DNA of 64,000 nt from Diphasiastrum complanatum (GCA_029204225.1 CM055092.1:87408537-87472536); one strand, 5' to 3'; positions 32,578-44,161 are shown, counted from the stretch's first letter. The notes: a model not told the origin generated them from the letters alone. Numbers and translations are program-made.

Positions 32578-33355
32578 TGTAGTGGGTTTCTTTCCGAGCC
32601 TATCCTCAACCCAAGATCCAAGCAATCTAGCATCAAGGAGATGAAGTTAGTTGTCACGCGTAGGTTCGTTCCCATGAGAGCGATAGCATATCTCAGATTT
32701 CAGCATGAATGGAAGATCCACATCTAACTCTAACATCCATTAAATTAACACTACTCTATTAACCCTACGATCCACAATGATAATAGCTTACTCTCTCTCT
32801 CTCTCTCTCCCCCTTTCTCTCTCACAAAAAGTATAATAAAGATAAATCCCAATAACATTCAGATCCAACAATTAGCAAACATAACAAAAGTATGATAGAT
32901 GGAGGAAAGAGTTAGAGAGCAAGGACATTCACAAATCCATTCCATAAGAGAACCAATCAGCTTGTATTGAAATGAGGATATGAACATGAAGAGCAACTCG
33001 AGTTTGCCCCTATTTATAGTGGAGAAGAGGGCCTTAAAATCCTATTGGCCCATTTCTACCTCCCTAATTATTCAAACTTAAAAAAGAGTGGGAACCCATT
33101 CAAAATTGGAGGGAACCAATTTGAATTTGAATTTGAACCAATTTTGGTGGGAGTCCCAACTTTTATTTACTAACTTGATATTTAGGCCCTGCGACATTAA
33201 AAGTCCCACAAAAAGGCCTAAAGTCCTTTTATTGACTTTCTAATTATCAAATAACTATGTGATCATCAGGTTGGACTTACACACGTAGGGTGCCAGATCC
33301 CTCTCACTTATTAACTAGGTTTAGGGTTGCCTTCGGATCCACAAAGCCTCCAACA
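32578..33355 (-). repeat. 5' LTR of a minus-strand gypsy element
   Basis: 778 bp, starting TGTTGGAGGCTTTG at 33355 and ending CCCACTACA at 32578 on the minus strand, followed by a primer site. It contains a (CT)n run near 32790. It is the reverse complement of 36109-36850. Confidence 0.85.
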
Positions 33356-35260
33356 CTTTTCCAAAGCCCGGCTTTTGTTTTATTAATTATCTATAATTTA
33401 TTCAGTTTTTATTATTTTATAGTTTTTGAATTACAGTGACATTGTGTCGTTAACCGCATTGTGTGTTGTTTTGTGTCGTAGTTTTGTGTGGCTGATACCT
33501 TTGATGGTTCGTTAGTTATTCACAGGTCTTTGAGCCTCCATCCGAAGTTTTATAATTTCCATGGTGCTGCCGCGAGGCGACATAAAAATCAGACACAACA
33601 CAGTATATTTGCCAAGCACACATCAAGCATTTATTGAATTTCTAAAAGAAGCTACATTCAAATGAGACATCCATTCAGCCAATGTTTTCTTCCAAGGCGC
33701 AACCTTTATATTAAAGGTCTTGTCTCAGCCATTAAGGCCATAAACTAGTGAAGTCGCATGGCAGCTCCTACGACAGGTCGATGGCTTCCATTCTCTCTAT
33801 TGGGATGTTCTTGTGCTTTTTTATGATTCTGAAGCCTGTCAAGGTGTCATTGAGGGGCGCATTTATGAATGACTATTTACACTTCTCTCATGCACTCATC
33901 CTCACGCGGCCAGGCATATCGATTGAATACTTGAATGGCTGGTTTCTTCTCTCCTAGCCTTCCGAACTATCAAAGGTGGCGAAATATCGGGCAGATTTCA
34001 GACAACCATCATCGCATTTCCACAGCAGGGCATTTCAAACAGCCATCAACGCATTTCCAGAGCAGTGCACCAAATGGGCAGTTTTGAATTCCAGATGTTG
34101 CTCTTTTTAACACGTATTCGAATATTGAAGGATGGACATAGCTATCGTTTGCTCTTAATGCATGAACAATCGAGCTACCTTCACGAACAGTCGCCGCTTT
34201 CTACACATGAATAATCATGTTATCACCACTACAAATCGTGCCTGTTCTGTTTTTCAAGAAGCAGAAGCAAGGTGTGACCGGCTCTGTTTTGCTTCCATGT
34301 GCCATGAATGAACCAAGGACAGCCTACTGTGCTCTTTTCTATTTGACATTTATGGAGCATTCTGTTTATTGCACTGTAGATGGATATGAGAAGCTTGCAG
34401 TTCTGTTCATTGCCATGTTCTTTATACCGTATAAGGTTCTAACTAAGAAAGAGCGTTGCTAAAAACACTTTCATCTCTGTTGGACGTTGATCTTTCTGCT
34501 ATTTGGAAGCCTCTCTCTGTCAAATCATGTGCAAAGTCTCTGAAGATGCTTCTATTCCTAAGATGCTTCTATTCCTAGTAATGCAATCCAGTATAGCAGA
34601 TGTAGTACTGTCAAGCAGATGTAGTACTGTCAAGGAGAGATACGTTGGTGAGGACGACACTCTTTACATCCCTACTGTACTTTTGGTGACTGAAACTTGA
34701 TGAGAGACAACTCTACTGTGACTATAATGAATGGGGCTCATCGGTTCTTCTCGTCTCTTGAAGTAGCTAAAGTTACTGAAACATTTGCTGCGCCTTGATG
34801 TACATTGATGATTTTGAATTCTTGAAGGAACCGTATCTTATCATCTTTTCTCTAGTGTTGTTTTTGTTTTCTGGCTGCCATTTCCAACATCCGATGATGA
34901 CTAGTTATCTTCCACATTTCATCCATTCTCTGAACATCATTGCCAAATTATTTTTACCACCAATAATGGCAAATCACCTCTCACTGTTGCTCCTTGTGGG
35001 AACGATAACTTTTTATACTAAATTTTTGTCTCTTTTTGGGTTCACGATGCTACAATAGGCATCCATAGAGTTGGCCAAGGCAAAGTCCATTATCAAAGAT
35101 TATGAAAAGGCTGCCGCTCAAGTTTTAGAGTCGAATCCCCAGAATTTAGTTTTGGTTATATCGCAATTCTCACTGGCACATTGATGAACAAATGGATATA
35201 TGAATGGATTAAGGAGGAGATGCCGATATTGAAGAAGTAGTACTAGATGAACATGCTAAG
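33356..35260. other. Decayed sequence between two gypsy LTRs, no assignable gene
   Basis: Short frames on the plus strand only (the best are 33748-33957, 34217-34462 and 34795-35058, the last very hydrophobic). Two exact tandem duplications occur: a 17-bp unit at 34544-34577 and a 19-bp unit at 34596-34633. Confidence 0.35.
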
Positions 35261-36060
35261 GAAGCAGATCCATCTACTTCTAGGACCGGGCCGTTATTTC
35301 AAAAGCCAATCACCATCGAGGACCAAATTCAAACCTTTCCGCAACAACATCTGCATGAGTCCTCAAGGGGTGGATAGGTTATGAAGTTCAAGACCTCCGA
35401 GATCGAGGTTGGCAAAGAATTGGACAAACTATCTGCATTGGGTGAGCAACCAGCTTGGCAAAGGACCATTTTTGAGAAAGCTCCAGATTCCATTAGGAGC
35501 TATGTCGCAAGTCCTCGCCAATTGCGAGTAGATCCTTACTATGTGCCAATGCCGCAATGTAACAAATGGGAGATTCTAGTGGAACAAGTCAGCATCCACA
35601 CCTTAAATTGGCCCATCATATACCAAAAGTACAATTGGCAAATCTCAGTTGATTTCAACCTTGAGCTTCAATTTTATGATGCTGAGTATAGAAATTCGCC
35701 AGATCCAACTATTAGGCAATCTGCGGTCTTTGCAAATGACTTGACAATGTTGGCGTCAATATCCACATGTTGGGATGATTGTCTTCCAACATTGGCTTTT
35801 GATTCAAATACTCTGATGGCGTTCGACAAAGTTCAAGATCAGTTGCCAATTGCTAGGTTATACTATCGAGCTTCGATGTTGGGAGGATCATGGGAGTCCA
35901 GATTCACCGCATGGACAACCTAGAAATGGATTGTAGACGCGAATAAGTGTTTTTTGTTGCACAAGAAGGATTTTAATATGGATCGTTTGGAATTCATGGA
36001 GAAAGTGCGACACCACCTTATCAAGGTCAGAAGAGAGGCCAGCCAAAGCCTGAAGTAAAT
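35261..36060 (+). pseudogene. Unknown ORF just upstream of a gypsy 3' LTR
   Basis: A clean frame from 35381 to 35923 (180 codons), readable with single stops from about 35261 to 36060. The product is soluble-looking, with PAWQRTIFEKAPDSIRSYV, NWPIIYQKYNWQISVDF, and TWDDC-like Cys/Trp content, no membrane segment and no Cys/His knuckle. It ends 50 bp before the LTR at 36109 and is in the same orientation. The extra ORF between pol and the 3' LTR of Athila/Tat-type elements would lie here. I do not recognise the protein itself. Confidence 0.5.
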
Positions 36061-36108
36061 AATCTTGCGAGGTGTCATGGGACCGCCACCAGTTTTGGTG
36101 AGAGATAC

Positions 36109-36850
36109 TGTTGGAGGGTTTGCAGATCCCAAGGCAACTCCAATCATAGTTAATAAGTGAGAGGGATTTGGCACCTTGCGTGTGTAAGTCCAACCCAATG
36201 ATCACATAGTTATTTGATTAGAAAGTTAATAAAAGGACTTTAGGCCTTTTTGCGCGACTTTTAATGTCGCAGGCCTAAAAGTCAAGTTAAGGAATAAAAT
36301 AGGGTTCCCACCAAAATTCATTTTCAAATTAGATTCTCCAATTAATGATTTGGTTCCCTCCACTTTTTAAATATTTAGGTTAGAGTTTACCAATAGGAAT
36401 TGGGGTGCCCATCTCCTCAATCCACTATGTAAGTGGTTAATTCGGATCATTGTACATGTTCTCTCTTCATTTCAAAACAAGAAGGTTGGCCCTCTTATGG
36501 AATGGATCAAGAATGTCCTTGCTCTCTCTCTCTCTCTCTCTTTTCCTCCATCTCTCGTGCTTTTTTTGTGTTTGCTAATTGTTGGATTTGATGCTTATTG
36601 GGATTGCTCCTTTTTATGCTTTTTGTGAGAGAGAAAGGGAGAGAGAGAAGAGTGAATGGATGTAGTGTTAATGCTAGTGTTAATTCTTAGTGTTCATGAT
36701 GGATCTTAATGTTAAAATGCACATGCTGGATTTTGGATTATGCTATCACTCTCATGGAAACGAACCTCCATGTGACAACTAACCTTGTCTCCTTGATGCT
36801 TGTGTGCTTGGATCTAGGGTTGAGGCTAAGATAGGAAATAGCCCACTACA
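36109..36850 (+). repeat. Gypsy LTR, plus orientation (inverted relative to 32578-33355)
   Basis: 742 bp, TGTTGGAGGG...CCCACTACA, matching the other LTR in reverse complement including the (CT)n run (36521-36542). No primer site follows, so it is a 3' or solo LTR. The flanking 5-mers (GATAC and ATCTA) do not match, which argues against a clean solo LTR. Confidence 0.85.
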
Positions 36851-37472
36851 ATCTATCCATTTGTGCACTATATTGGAGATATCTTGAAATTTTGTGTATA
36901 ATGCTTTGATATATGGTCCATTGTGTTCACACGTGTGAAATACAATAGCTTAACAACAACTTCATGTTATGATATGTTTGATGTTTGATCAATATCTTAT
37001 TGAGTTTGCATCTCTTTCATTAAGTAGATGTTGATTTTCTACATTGTCATTGGTGCTAATTGTGTTGTCTTTGATAGAATTCTGATTTCAACGTGGCTTA
37101 CTAGATTTGGCTGATTTTAATTGCATTAGGAAGGCTTCATTAGAGGCTACAAGATTCCATATCAAGTTTGTGACAATTGCATGTAGAATTTGGAAGATTC
37201 AATTTTTTTGTGATTTTGTCAAAACCCTATTTTTGATTGGATCTCTATTTTTTGAGGTTGCTAGACTTCAGTAGAATGTGTTTTAATCTTAGGAAGTGGC
37301 AAGATTCATTAGATTTCTTCATTCTATGTGTTGATTTGCTAGTTATAAGTGCTAGAAGAGAATTGATAGGTTCCATATCTTTGTGATTTCTTTTTGAAAA
37401 CATTTGTTGTTGTTCAAAAGAGTGCTTTGTGCATTGGAACAAGTTGAAAGAGAAAGATCAATTCATTGCAAC
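36851..37472 (+). repeat. copia LTR fragment and leader
   Basis: No ORF. It contains GTTCACACGTGTGAAATAC near 36930 and matches the inverse of 30850-31090. It runs directly into the gag start at 37473. A primer site is not recognisable. Confidence 0.55.
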
Positions 37473-38349
37473 ATGGCTACATCAAGTGGATTCATGTTGG
37501 AAAGCAATGATAAACTTACCTCATCCAACTACTCTACATGGAAGGTGAGAATGAAATCACTTCTTGAAATGCATGAGTTGATAGATATTGTTGTAGGGTT
37601 GGAGGAGAGACCCTTGGTTCAACAAGATCAATTGAGTTATGACAAGAGAGCAAAAAAAGCTCTACACATGATCAAGATGAATATTACTAATGAGCTACTG
37701 AGTCAAGGAAATTGGTAAGTACAATTCATCTCATGAGGCTTGGGAAGCTTCAAAGCTTTATGAATCCAAGTCTACATATAGAGTGTTGAATATAAGAAGA
37801 CAAATCTTTCAAATCATACAAATGCTTCTTGGTTTCCAAGGGGAGGCTCGAACCTGGGACCAAAGAAACTTTGGATGCCAAGCCAACCAACTGAGCCAAC
37901 CCCGTTGGGTCAAATCATACAAATGAAAGAAGAGACTCCAAATACTTTTGTTGAAAGTGAAGGCTTAAAATGATGAGTTAGTTTGCATTGACGAGAGCAT
38001 TAAGAAAGGAGAGCTTGCTCAAGTTATTCTTAATGGTTTGTTGGATGCTCATGCTAACATTGTACATAGTGGTACTATTCAAAAAACTTTGCCAAGTTTG
38101 ATGGATCTTCAAGAGATCTTAATCAATGAAGAATATAGGCTTCAAGCAAGAGGTGGATCTACAACAACATCTCAAGATGGTGAGGCAATGTTCATCAAAG
38201 GCAAGTTCAAGGGCAAAGGAAAGGGCAACTGGTCTAAAGGACAAGATCATGGTGAGTCTTCTTCTTTTGGTAAGAAGAAAGATAGTTCTAAATTGAAGTG
38301 CTTCTATTGTGGCATCAAGGGCCACTTTGATGTTCAAAACACAAAATAG
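37473..38349 (+). pseudogene. copia gag, interrupted by a tRNA-derived insertion and truncated
   Basis: MATSSGFMLESNDKLTSSNYSTWKVRMKSLLEMHELIDIV is a standard copia gag start. It continues to about 37715, is frameshifted, is split by an 85-bp insertion at 37825-37909, then resumes with MLDAHANIVHSGTIQKTLPSLMDLQEIL (38038 onward), a Lys/Gly-rich stretch and the half knuckle LKCFYCGIKGHFD, where homology stops. Closest relative in the window is the gag at 23.2-23.96 kb. Confidence 0.88.
37809..37925 (-). mobile_element. tRNA-derived short retroposon (SINE-like) with 16-bp target duplication
   Basis: The 85 bp at 37825-37909 are bracketed by exact copies of TCAAATCATACAAATG (37809-37824 and 37910-37925). 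The minus strand has a TGGCTCAGTTGG A box and, about 40 bases later, a GGTTCGAGCCT B box, and GGGG/CCCC near the ends can pair as an acceptor stem. Removing the insert and one duplication restores the copia gag frame across QIIQMKEETPN. It is too degenerate in the anticodon arm to call a functional tRNA gene. Confidence 0.8.
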
Positions 38350-38835
38350 CATATATCCCTCATCGGTCCAGTAAAGCTCATTTGTCATGTCAATAAAAGG
38401 TTTAATGACACTCTTGGCATGCTTGTGGTTTGGTGAAGGCTGGGTTCCAGAGGATATGCCTATGGTGGTAGGGGCGGCTTCAGTAACACGCACCTTATTA
38501 CTTGAAAAAGTGCACTCGTGGATCCCCATTGACATGAGTAGAGGCTCAGCAAGGTTCATCCATTGAGCCACCATGCTTGTGCTAGAAAGTATTATGATGT
38601 CCGTTCTGGTTGGAACATAATGATAAATGACATAATGAGGAGACTGAGAAGTATCGATAGAAGACATGATGAGAGTGGGCAAATATTGAGAGTAAATAGC
38701 ACAAGAGTATATTAGAAAGCTAGAAGAAATTTTTGCAAAGTTCTGGTCATTGCAAAATTTGGCAAGAGCTTCGCTAGCACAAATGAGAAATGAAATCGAA
38801 TTCAGCCCTTTTATAAATTGATTTGGAGGGTCCAT
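38350..38835 (-). CDS. Unrecognised ORF fragment
   Basis: The minus frame beginning at 38835 (a second Met is at 38668) is open through the copia gag junction. The part outside gag has PHYVIYHYVPTRTDIIILS and VRVTEAAPTTIGISSGTQPSPN. No known domain. Its true 3' end is lost at the junction near 38350. Confidence 0.3.
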
Positions 38836-39099
38836 TAGACAAAGTAATAGTTTGGTTGTTTAGTTCTGGACATGCTCAGTACTATGAAAATAGCTTCCAA
38901 AATCTCAGCGAAAGTTTTTGAACATCTAAAGTGATCCGGCGAAGGTTTTGAAGATCTGGCGAAGGTTCAACATCTGCCTAAGAACATCTTTCGCCTAGGT
39001 ACTATAGATAAAAAAAACTTTTCAGGATCTAAACCTATGTCCAACCTAATTTTGGCATTCTAAATCCATCTGTCAGGTCAGCGAAGGTTAATAAAGACC

Positions 39100-39660
39100 A
39101 TAAGATGCTCGACGAATGTTTCCAAAATGGTATTTTTGAGTTTTTTCATGTTTTCTTCTTGTCTTTTCGAGATCTTTTCTAGCATCTCTCATGAAAATGC
39201 AAACGATAATGCTATTTTGTGGTAGGTTTGTTTTTCGCATCATTTCGTTTTCTAGTTTTGTTTGCCAAATTTTCTAGTGTCTTTCATGTGTGTCTCCATT
39301 TTCGAGATTTCTTCTTGTCTTTTCGAGATCTTTTCTAGTTTTCTTTGCCACTTTATCTTTTTCTAGCTCTTTTTCAGGACTTTTTCTTTTTCAATTTTTC
39401 ACGACTTCTTTTTTTTCAAGTTTTTTTTGTGACTTCGTTTTTTTTCGAGCCTTTCTCGTTTTTTTTTTTTTTTTTTTCACGTCATTTCGTTTTCTAGTTT
39501 TTTTTGCCAATTGTTATAGTTTCTTTCGTGCGTGTCTCCCATTACAGAAACTTAGAGCCCGACGAGGGCCTTTGAAAAAACTGCTTTTTTATTTTTTTTC
39601 TTATTTTTGTTGCCATGTGGACCAATTGAAACCTTAGCTTCGAGGTTCTACGTAACGTAG
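39100..39660. repeat. T-rich low-complexity tract, copy 1
   Basis: Imperfect repeats of CTTTTCGAGATCTTTTCTAG and TTTTTCGAG with long T runs on the plus strand. The segment from 39290 shares its opening phrase (TGTGTGTCTCCATTTTCGAG) with the larger tract at 48370. Frames through it are artefacts of composition. Confidence 0.75.
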
Positions 39661-39993
39661 AATTTTCCAAATATAAATAAAATAAAAACTTTTTAAAATA
39701 TTGTTGTTTCATTGGGCAGCATGTGGAAATGCTATTAGTTGATGAGGGCTACCCTTCCAGCTCATCACTGCCCGAAGAGACCCAAAAATATTGAAAATGA
39801 ATGTGACGGAAAATCGATGTACCATTAATGTATATGCATTGTCAAACCATGGTTAACAGGGATAACCAGAGTTAATTTGTGGTGCCAAATAGATCAGTGT
39901 TTCAAATTTTTGCCAACACATTCATGGCTTTTTGTCTATGCAGGTTTTCAGATTCATAGTTCATTGTTTCAGATTTTTGCATGCAAATTACGA

Positions 39994-41359
39994 ATGGCGC
40001 CATCAAGGAAGCCGTGCTCCTCAATTGACTCTGTGCTTCTATTCAACGAGACAGATGATAATGAATTATGGGTGCCAAGAAAATATTCAAAAAACTCTTG
40101 GGTTTTGATGCATCCATCATCAAGGAGAGCATTTTGAAAAAGGAAAAGGTCAAAACTATCATTTCAATCTTATTGGAAGGCCAGAATTTTGGATTTCAGA
40201 ACATCATCAGGACGAAAATCTATTTCTGAAATTCTAGTCCAACATGTATATATGCATTCAGAGATAAATGTGCAAGGATTCAATCGTCAGGATCACAAAA
40301 AAAGCAATTGTGAGTATTGATATTTTTGATACTTTGATTTTTGTCATTCATAAATATCTAATAGTAAACTTGCCAATCTGATCATTTTTCTTTTGCAGAT
40401 TTATATCCATCCAACATAAATGAATGAGAGCCGAGTGGATCTTTAGCAGGTGTGTTAGATGTTATTCACACTGATATTGGACAGCTGCAATATCGAGGTA
40501 GAACTGTAAAAGATCTAGTTGATAGTGGAATCTTTTTTTATGAATCAATGTACATTCCTGATACAAAAGGAAATTTTGGACAAATAGTACCAATTCCATT
40601 ACCTAATTTTGAAAGTGATGATTGGATTGCACCAAATACTACAGTTTTAAAATCATTTCGTTGCAAGATATATAATGATGTAAAAAATTCATTAAAAATG
40701 AGCATGAGATAAAAAACAGTCAGATTGAGTTGGTTTATTTCCTTGAATATATTTGTGGATTTTTTTTCAAGTGTCAATGTACACAAAATCCCAATGATGT
40801 TTGTATGCAAAAATTTATCAGATAGTTTATTTTCTGAACTTATGGATGAAGGCTGGGACAAAAGATCAGATGGAGAAATAGAATGCAGAATTAACATGTC
40901 TTCCATGTGCTTCCGTTATCAAATTGAAAAACAAATGTTGAGCTTATGCTTCTATTATCAAAGATGGAAAAATAAATAAAGGTAAATGGGTGCCACTCGA
41001 TCAAGACTTGGAAGTCAGTGGACATTCAAAACGAGAAAATATTGAAACTATATACAATGATGTCGTTTTGACATGTGTTGAGGTGGAAGAAGATTGGAGT
41101 CTAAACTACATCCGACCGGAACTATTGCTCCTACAAGATGATGTACTTTTAAATTTAGATTCATTTTTAATGGTAAACTATTAAGTAACTGTAAACACTC
41201 GATCTTTTGTGAATAGTTTCAATCAAAGCTTTCTAATACAAACTCTGTACTAATTCTAACTAACTTTGTATTAGTTTTATGCAGGTACGTAAAAGACATG
41301 AGCTCGAGATCAAATGCAGAGATATTGGCGAAATAATCCAACTTATGGAAGAACATTGA
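39994..41359 (+). pseudogene. Unknown intron-containing gene next to the H3/Ulp1-like gene
   Basis: Starts MAPSRKPCSSIDSVLLFNE at 39994. Frames then shift repeatedly, with a likely intron ending in TTTTGCAG at about 40399. The middle part (40455-40712) has VLDVIHTDIGQLQYRGRTVKDLVDSGIFFYE and IPLPNFESDDWIAPNT. The later part has KGKWVPLDQDLEVSGHS and LLLLQDDVLLNLDSF, then an intron closing with TATGCAG at 41284 and a last exon ending IIQLMEEH and TGA 41359. The consistent coding character across frames marks a decayed gene. I do not recognise the family. It is convergent with the H3/Ulp1-like gene 460 bp away. Confidence 0.5.
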
Positions 41360-41816
41360 GATTCACTATCAGCAAATACATGCCAATCATCATGTCTTTT
41401 TATCATTATAGAAAAACTGCATTCCAGTATTAGACTATGGACACAAGCTGATTGTAAGAATCTATTGTGATATCAATAAAAAAAACTCCTAAACGGGTTG
41501 TTTACAAGGAAAATAATTGTATCTTTTTTTTTATGTCTCTCTATTTACAAATAGATCTCTATTCAATCAATTTTTCTATATTTTCTATATCAGTATTAGG
41601 AACTGATAAGGCAATAGCTCCTTCTATAATCTCGCCTTCCTCTGTTTCGGGAAGGGAATTGTCTTTCTCTGTATTAGGAAGGACTTTTATTCCTTTTTGA
41701 TCATATACAATAAGATCTGCATCTTGAACAACCTGAAAGGTTGTTAAGGCAGGAGCAGCTTCCTTTTGAGGGCCCTCAATTGCAAGTGCAATGCTTACAC
41801 CGTACTAGGCAAAGGT

Positions 41817-43621
41817 TCAGATCAATTCTTGCCGAAATCTATATACATCATCAGGAGTATACGGCTCAAGGGTGAACTGTCATCACAAAATACGAGAATC
41901 AGCAAATTACAAACAATGATAGTAATAAAATATGAATTAGAATGAAATGAACTACAAATGAATAGAATATTACCTTTTCAATATCTACATCCGTTTGTAG
42001 ATTATACAATTCAAAAAATAGCTTCGTATTGTACAAGATGAACCATGCATAACTAAAAGCGTCATTTTGTTGTACACACTGCATATATAGAACGAAAATC
42101 AGTAATATTATGATAGGAATTTTATTTATGCTATGATGATAAATTTGAATTAAAAAAGAAATACATGCATATTAGAGATAAATTGAATATACCTTGAGAG
42201 ATTTAATGGTTATATCTCCAACTGAAGTTGCCGTTGTCGGTATTTTCTGAACGGCATCATGAAGTAGACAATCGAATTCTCTATGTGTATTTGCAGCTGA
42301 GTTTAATTTTACACATAGAAAATTTGATACTCCCTCCTTATTTATCTTTACAAAAAGAATGTTTAGGCTCCAATGCCGACTGCAACAACCAAGATACAAA
42401 TATCGATAAATTCATATTTATGAAAAAATATCGTTCTTATTAAAGCAATGAGGCATACAACAATCCATATTAAAGCAACAAAAACAAAAGAGAAATCCTT
42501 ACTTATTTTTATATGGAATCAAATAGAATTTTGCCATAGGACTGCACTCGATAAAATAGACAGCCTTCTCAAAATTGGATTCTTTCGCCTTTACCGCTCC
42601 CATGAAAAATGGACTAGCTACAAAAATTGTACCATGGGAATCGAAACTAATATTATTCTGCAAAAAAGAAACTCCGGCCTCTACTATTGCATCTGAAATT
42701 TCTGAGGTCTTACCTTTTAGCTTGGCACAAAATTTGGGACCTAATCTAAAACTTCTACGTGTATGTGAAAGAAAAAAATCAAAAAAGTTGCCGAGAAGAT
42801 CAATTTTGTTAGCTAGGTAGGCCTCGTATTGATTGTAATGGTCAAAATAAAAAAAAAACCTGGGCTGGATCATATGGAATTATCACAAAAAAATTATGTA
42901 CAGGAGTAGAAACAGAAGTGGAAACAATATTTACAGATTTTTCTATTATTTTGTCTAGCTCCTCTTGGGTAATCAACACTTTTGGTGATGAAACCTGCTG
43001 AGGAGCTGGACGAATAACATGAGGAGGAAGGGGTGAAGATTTTCGATCTGAGTTAGATTCTCCAGCATCTGACTCAGAGCTCAAGAAGACACGGGGGTCT
43101 CTTGGCTGAGATAACTCTAGAAGGAAGGGAAGCAACTGGCCTTCGAGATCCAGCCTTCTTGGGGATAGGCTGCTTTCTCTTCCTCCTAGAGATAGTAGAC
43201 AAATTGGTTCTATCCAGAGGCAGGTCTCTAGAGGTGCTAGCATTATCAACATGCAGACCAGACTATCTGTCCCTAAGTCTTTTGAGAATGATGAAATCCT
43301 TTGGCATGATGGTGACGCGCTTACCATGCACTGCCAAAAGACACGAATCCTCAAAAAATTGGGACATAAAATCTTCTACAGTACCTTGCAAGGCCTATGG
43401 TTGTCACGACAAAACGAACATCCAGCCCAAACTGACAGAGTGACATTCTGTACAGATCGACCAAAAGGAGCTCTGGGGATCAACAATTCAGTTGATCTCT
43501 GGAGTTTTCTGATCTTTCTCAGCCAAACCTGCTTCTTGCCACAACTACAGCCAGTACCAGGAGGAACATGTGATTGGGATGGCTGTACAGTGGTTATGGC
43601 ATTGGGCAATGGATTTATTCT
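41817..43621 (-). pseudogene. Histone H3-like plus Ulp1-like fold, one decayed intron-containing gene
   Basis: From ATG 43621 the N-terminus is MVKNKSIA. After a frameshift come WLRKIRKLQRSTELLIPRAPF, then LDVRFVVTTI, and in a third frame EDFMSQFFEDSCLLAVHGKRVTIMPKD, together the H3 fold. A basic RRKRKQPIPKKAG tail and an acidic SSESDAGESNSD linker follow. After a homopolymer frameshift near 42855 comes a Ulp1-like domain: SEISDAIVEAG, IFVASPFFMGAV, KFYLIPYKN. Introns with GT-AG borders separate exons ending 42503, 42379-42193, 42078-41974 and 41876-41817. These give RHWSLNILFV (catalytic His), CVKLNSA where Asp is expected, QQNDAFSYAW where the catalytic Cys would be (Tyr instead), and a closing RFRQELI. 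It is therefore a broken gene, and its protease triad would be inactive. Confidence 0.68.
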
Positions 43622-43781
43622 TGACCATTATACTCAGAGGAAGAACAAAAATATATAAAATTTGAACAAAAGAAAAGTGGATGAAAACAAAAAAATTTGC
43701 GATGAAATGGCGCTAGAGATCGATACCAGAACTGAATTCGGTTTCGAGCGCAAGATCTACAGAGATTATTTTATGAAATGA

Positions 43782-44161
43782 TATGCTCTCAATGGAGGAA
43801 GAAACTGTGACAATGATCTATTGATCTCTCTCAACAATACAAAAAGTTTCTCCAACCTGTTCTCCACGAATTTCAGCCTAATATAGTTGAGAGAGATGAC
43901 TCTCTCTCTCTCTCCTCTCTCTAGAACTTAGGACCCAATTTTAGGGCACCAGTAGCCTAAAATAGTCAATTTTGGCCTATATGTCCAAATAGCATGATTT
44001 TGGTGTCATTTCGAATGTCCTAAAGTTTTAGACTTCTTCAATATGAAATATATACTAAAATAAAAGTATCTAGGCCTCTTTCACATGTGTGAAAGGTTAG
44101 ATCCAAAACTATGTACAAAAATTGCCAATTTAGGCCTCAAACTTGCTAGGAAATGTTGACA
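43782..44161 (-). repeat. Truncated LTR, same family as 19950-20320
   Basis: 380 bp, ending at TGTCAACATTTCC on the minus strand like the 19.8-20.3 kb LTR and aligned to it with scattered differences and an expanded (CT)n run near 43905. No internal element is attached on either side. Confidence 0.85.

Noticed and set aside
32578-36850. A foldback or long-TIR DNA transposon formed by the inverted repeats
   Set aside because: The arms have TG...CA LTR ends and one has a gypsy primer site, and no matching target duplication flanks the outer ends. Two oppositely oriented LTRs explain them better.
37825-37909. A functional tRNA gene
   Set aside because: A and B boxes are good, but the anticodon arm does not fold well and the insertion is bracketed by a 16-bp target duplication.
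39290-39637. Phe/Ser-rich ORFs in the T-rich tracts (also around 48.6 and 49.7 kb) as genes
   Set aside because: They arise from T-rich composition; the protein is low-complexity in all frames.
42499-42873. Adenovirus-like or Polinton protease identity for the Ulp1-like domain
   Set aside because: No polymerase, capsid or packaging genes are nearby, and the HWSL/QQ pattern fits the Ulp1 family more directly.
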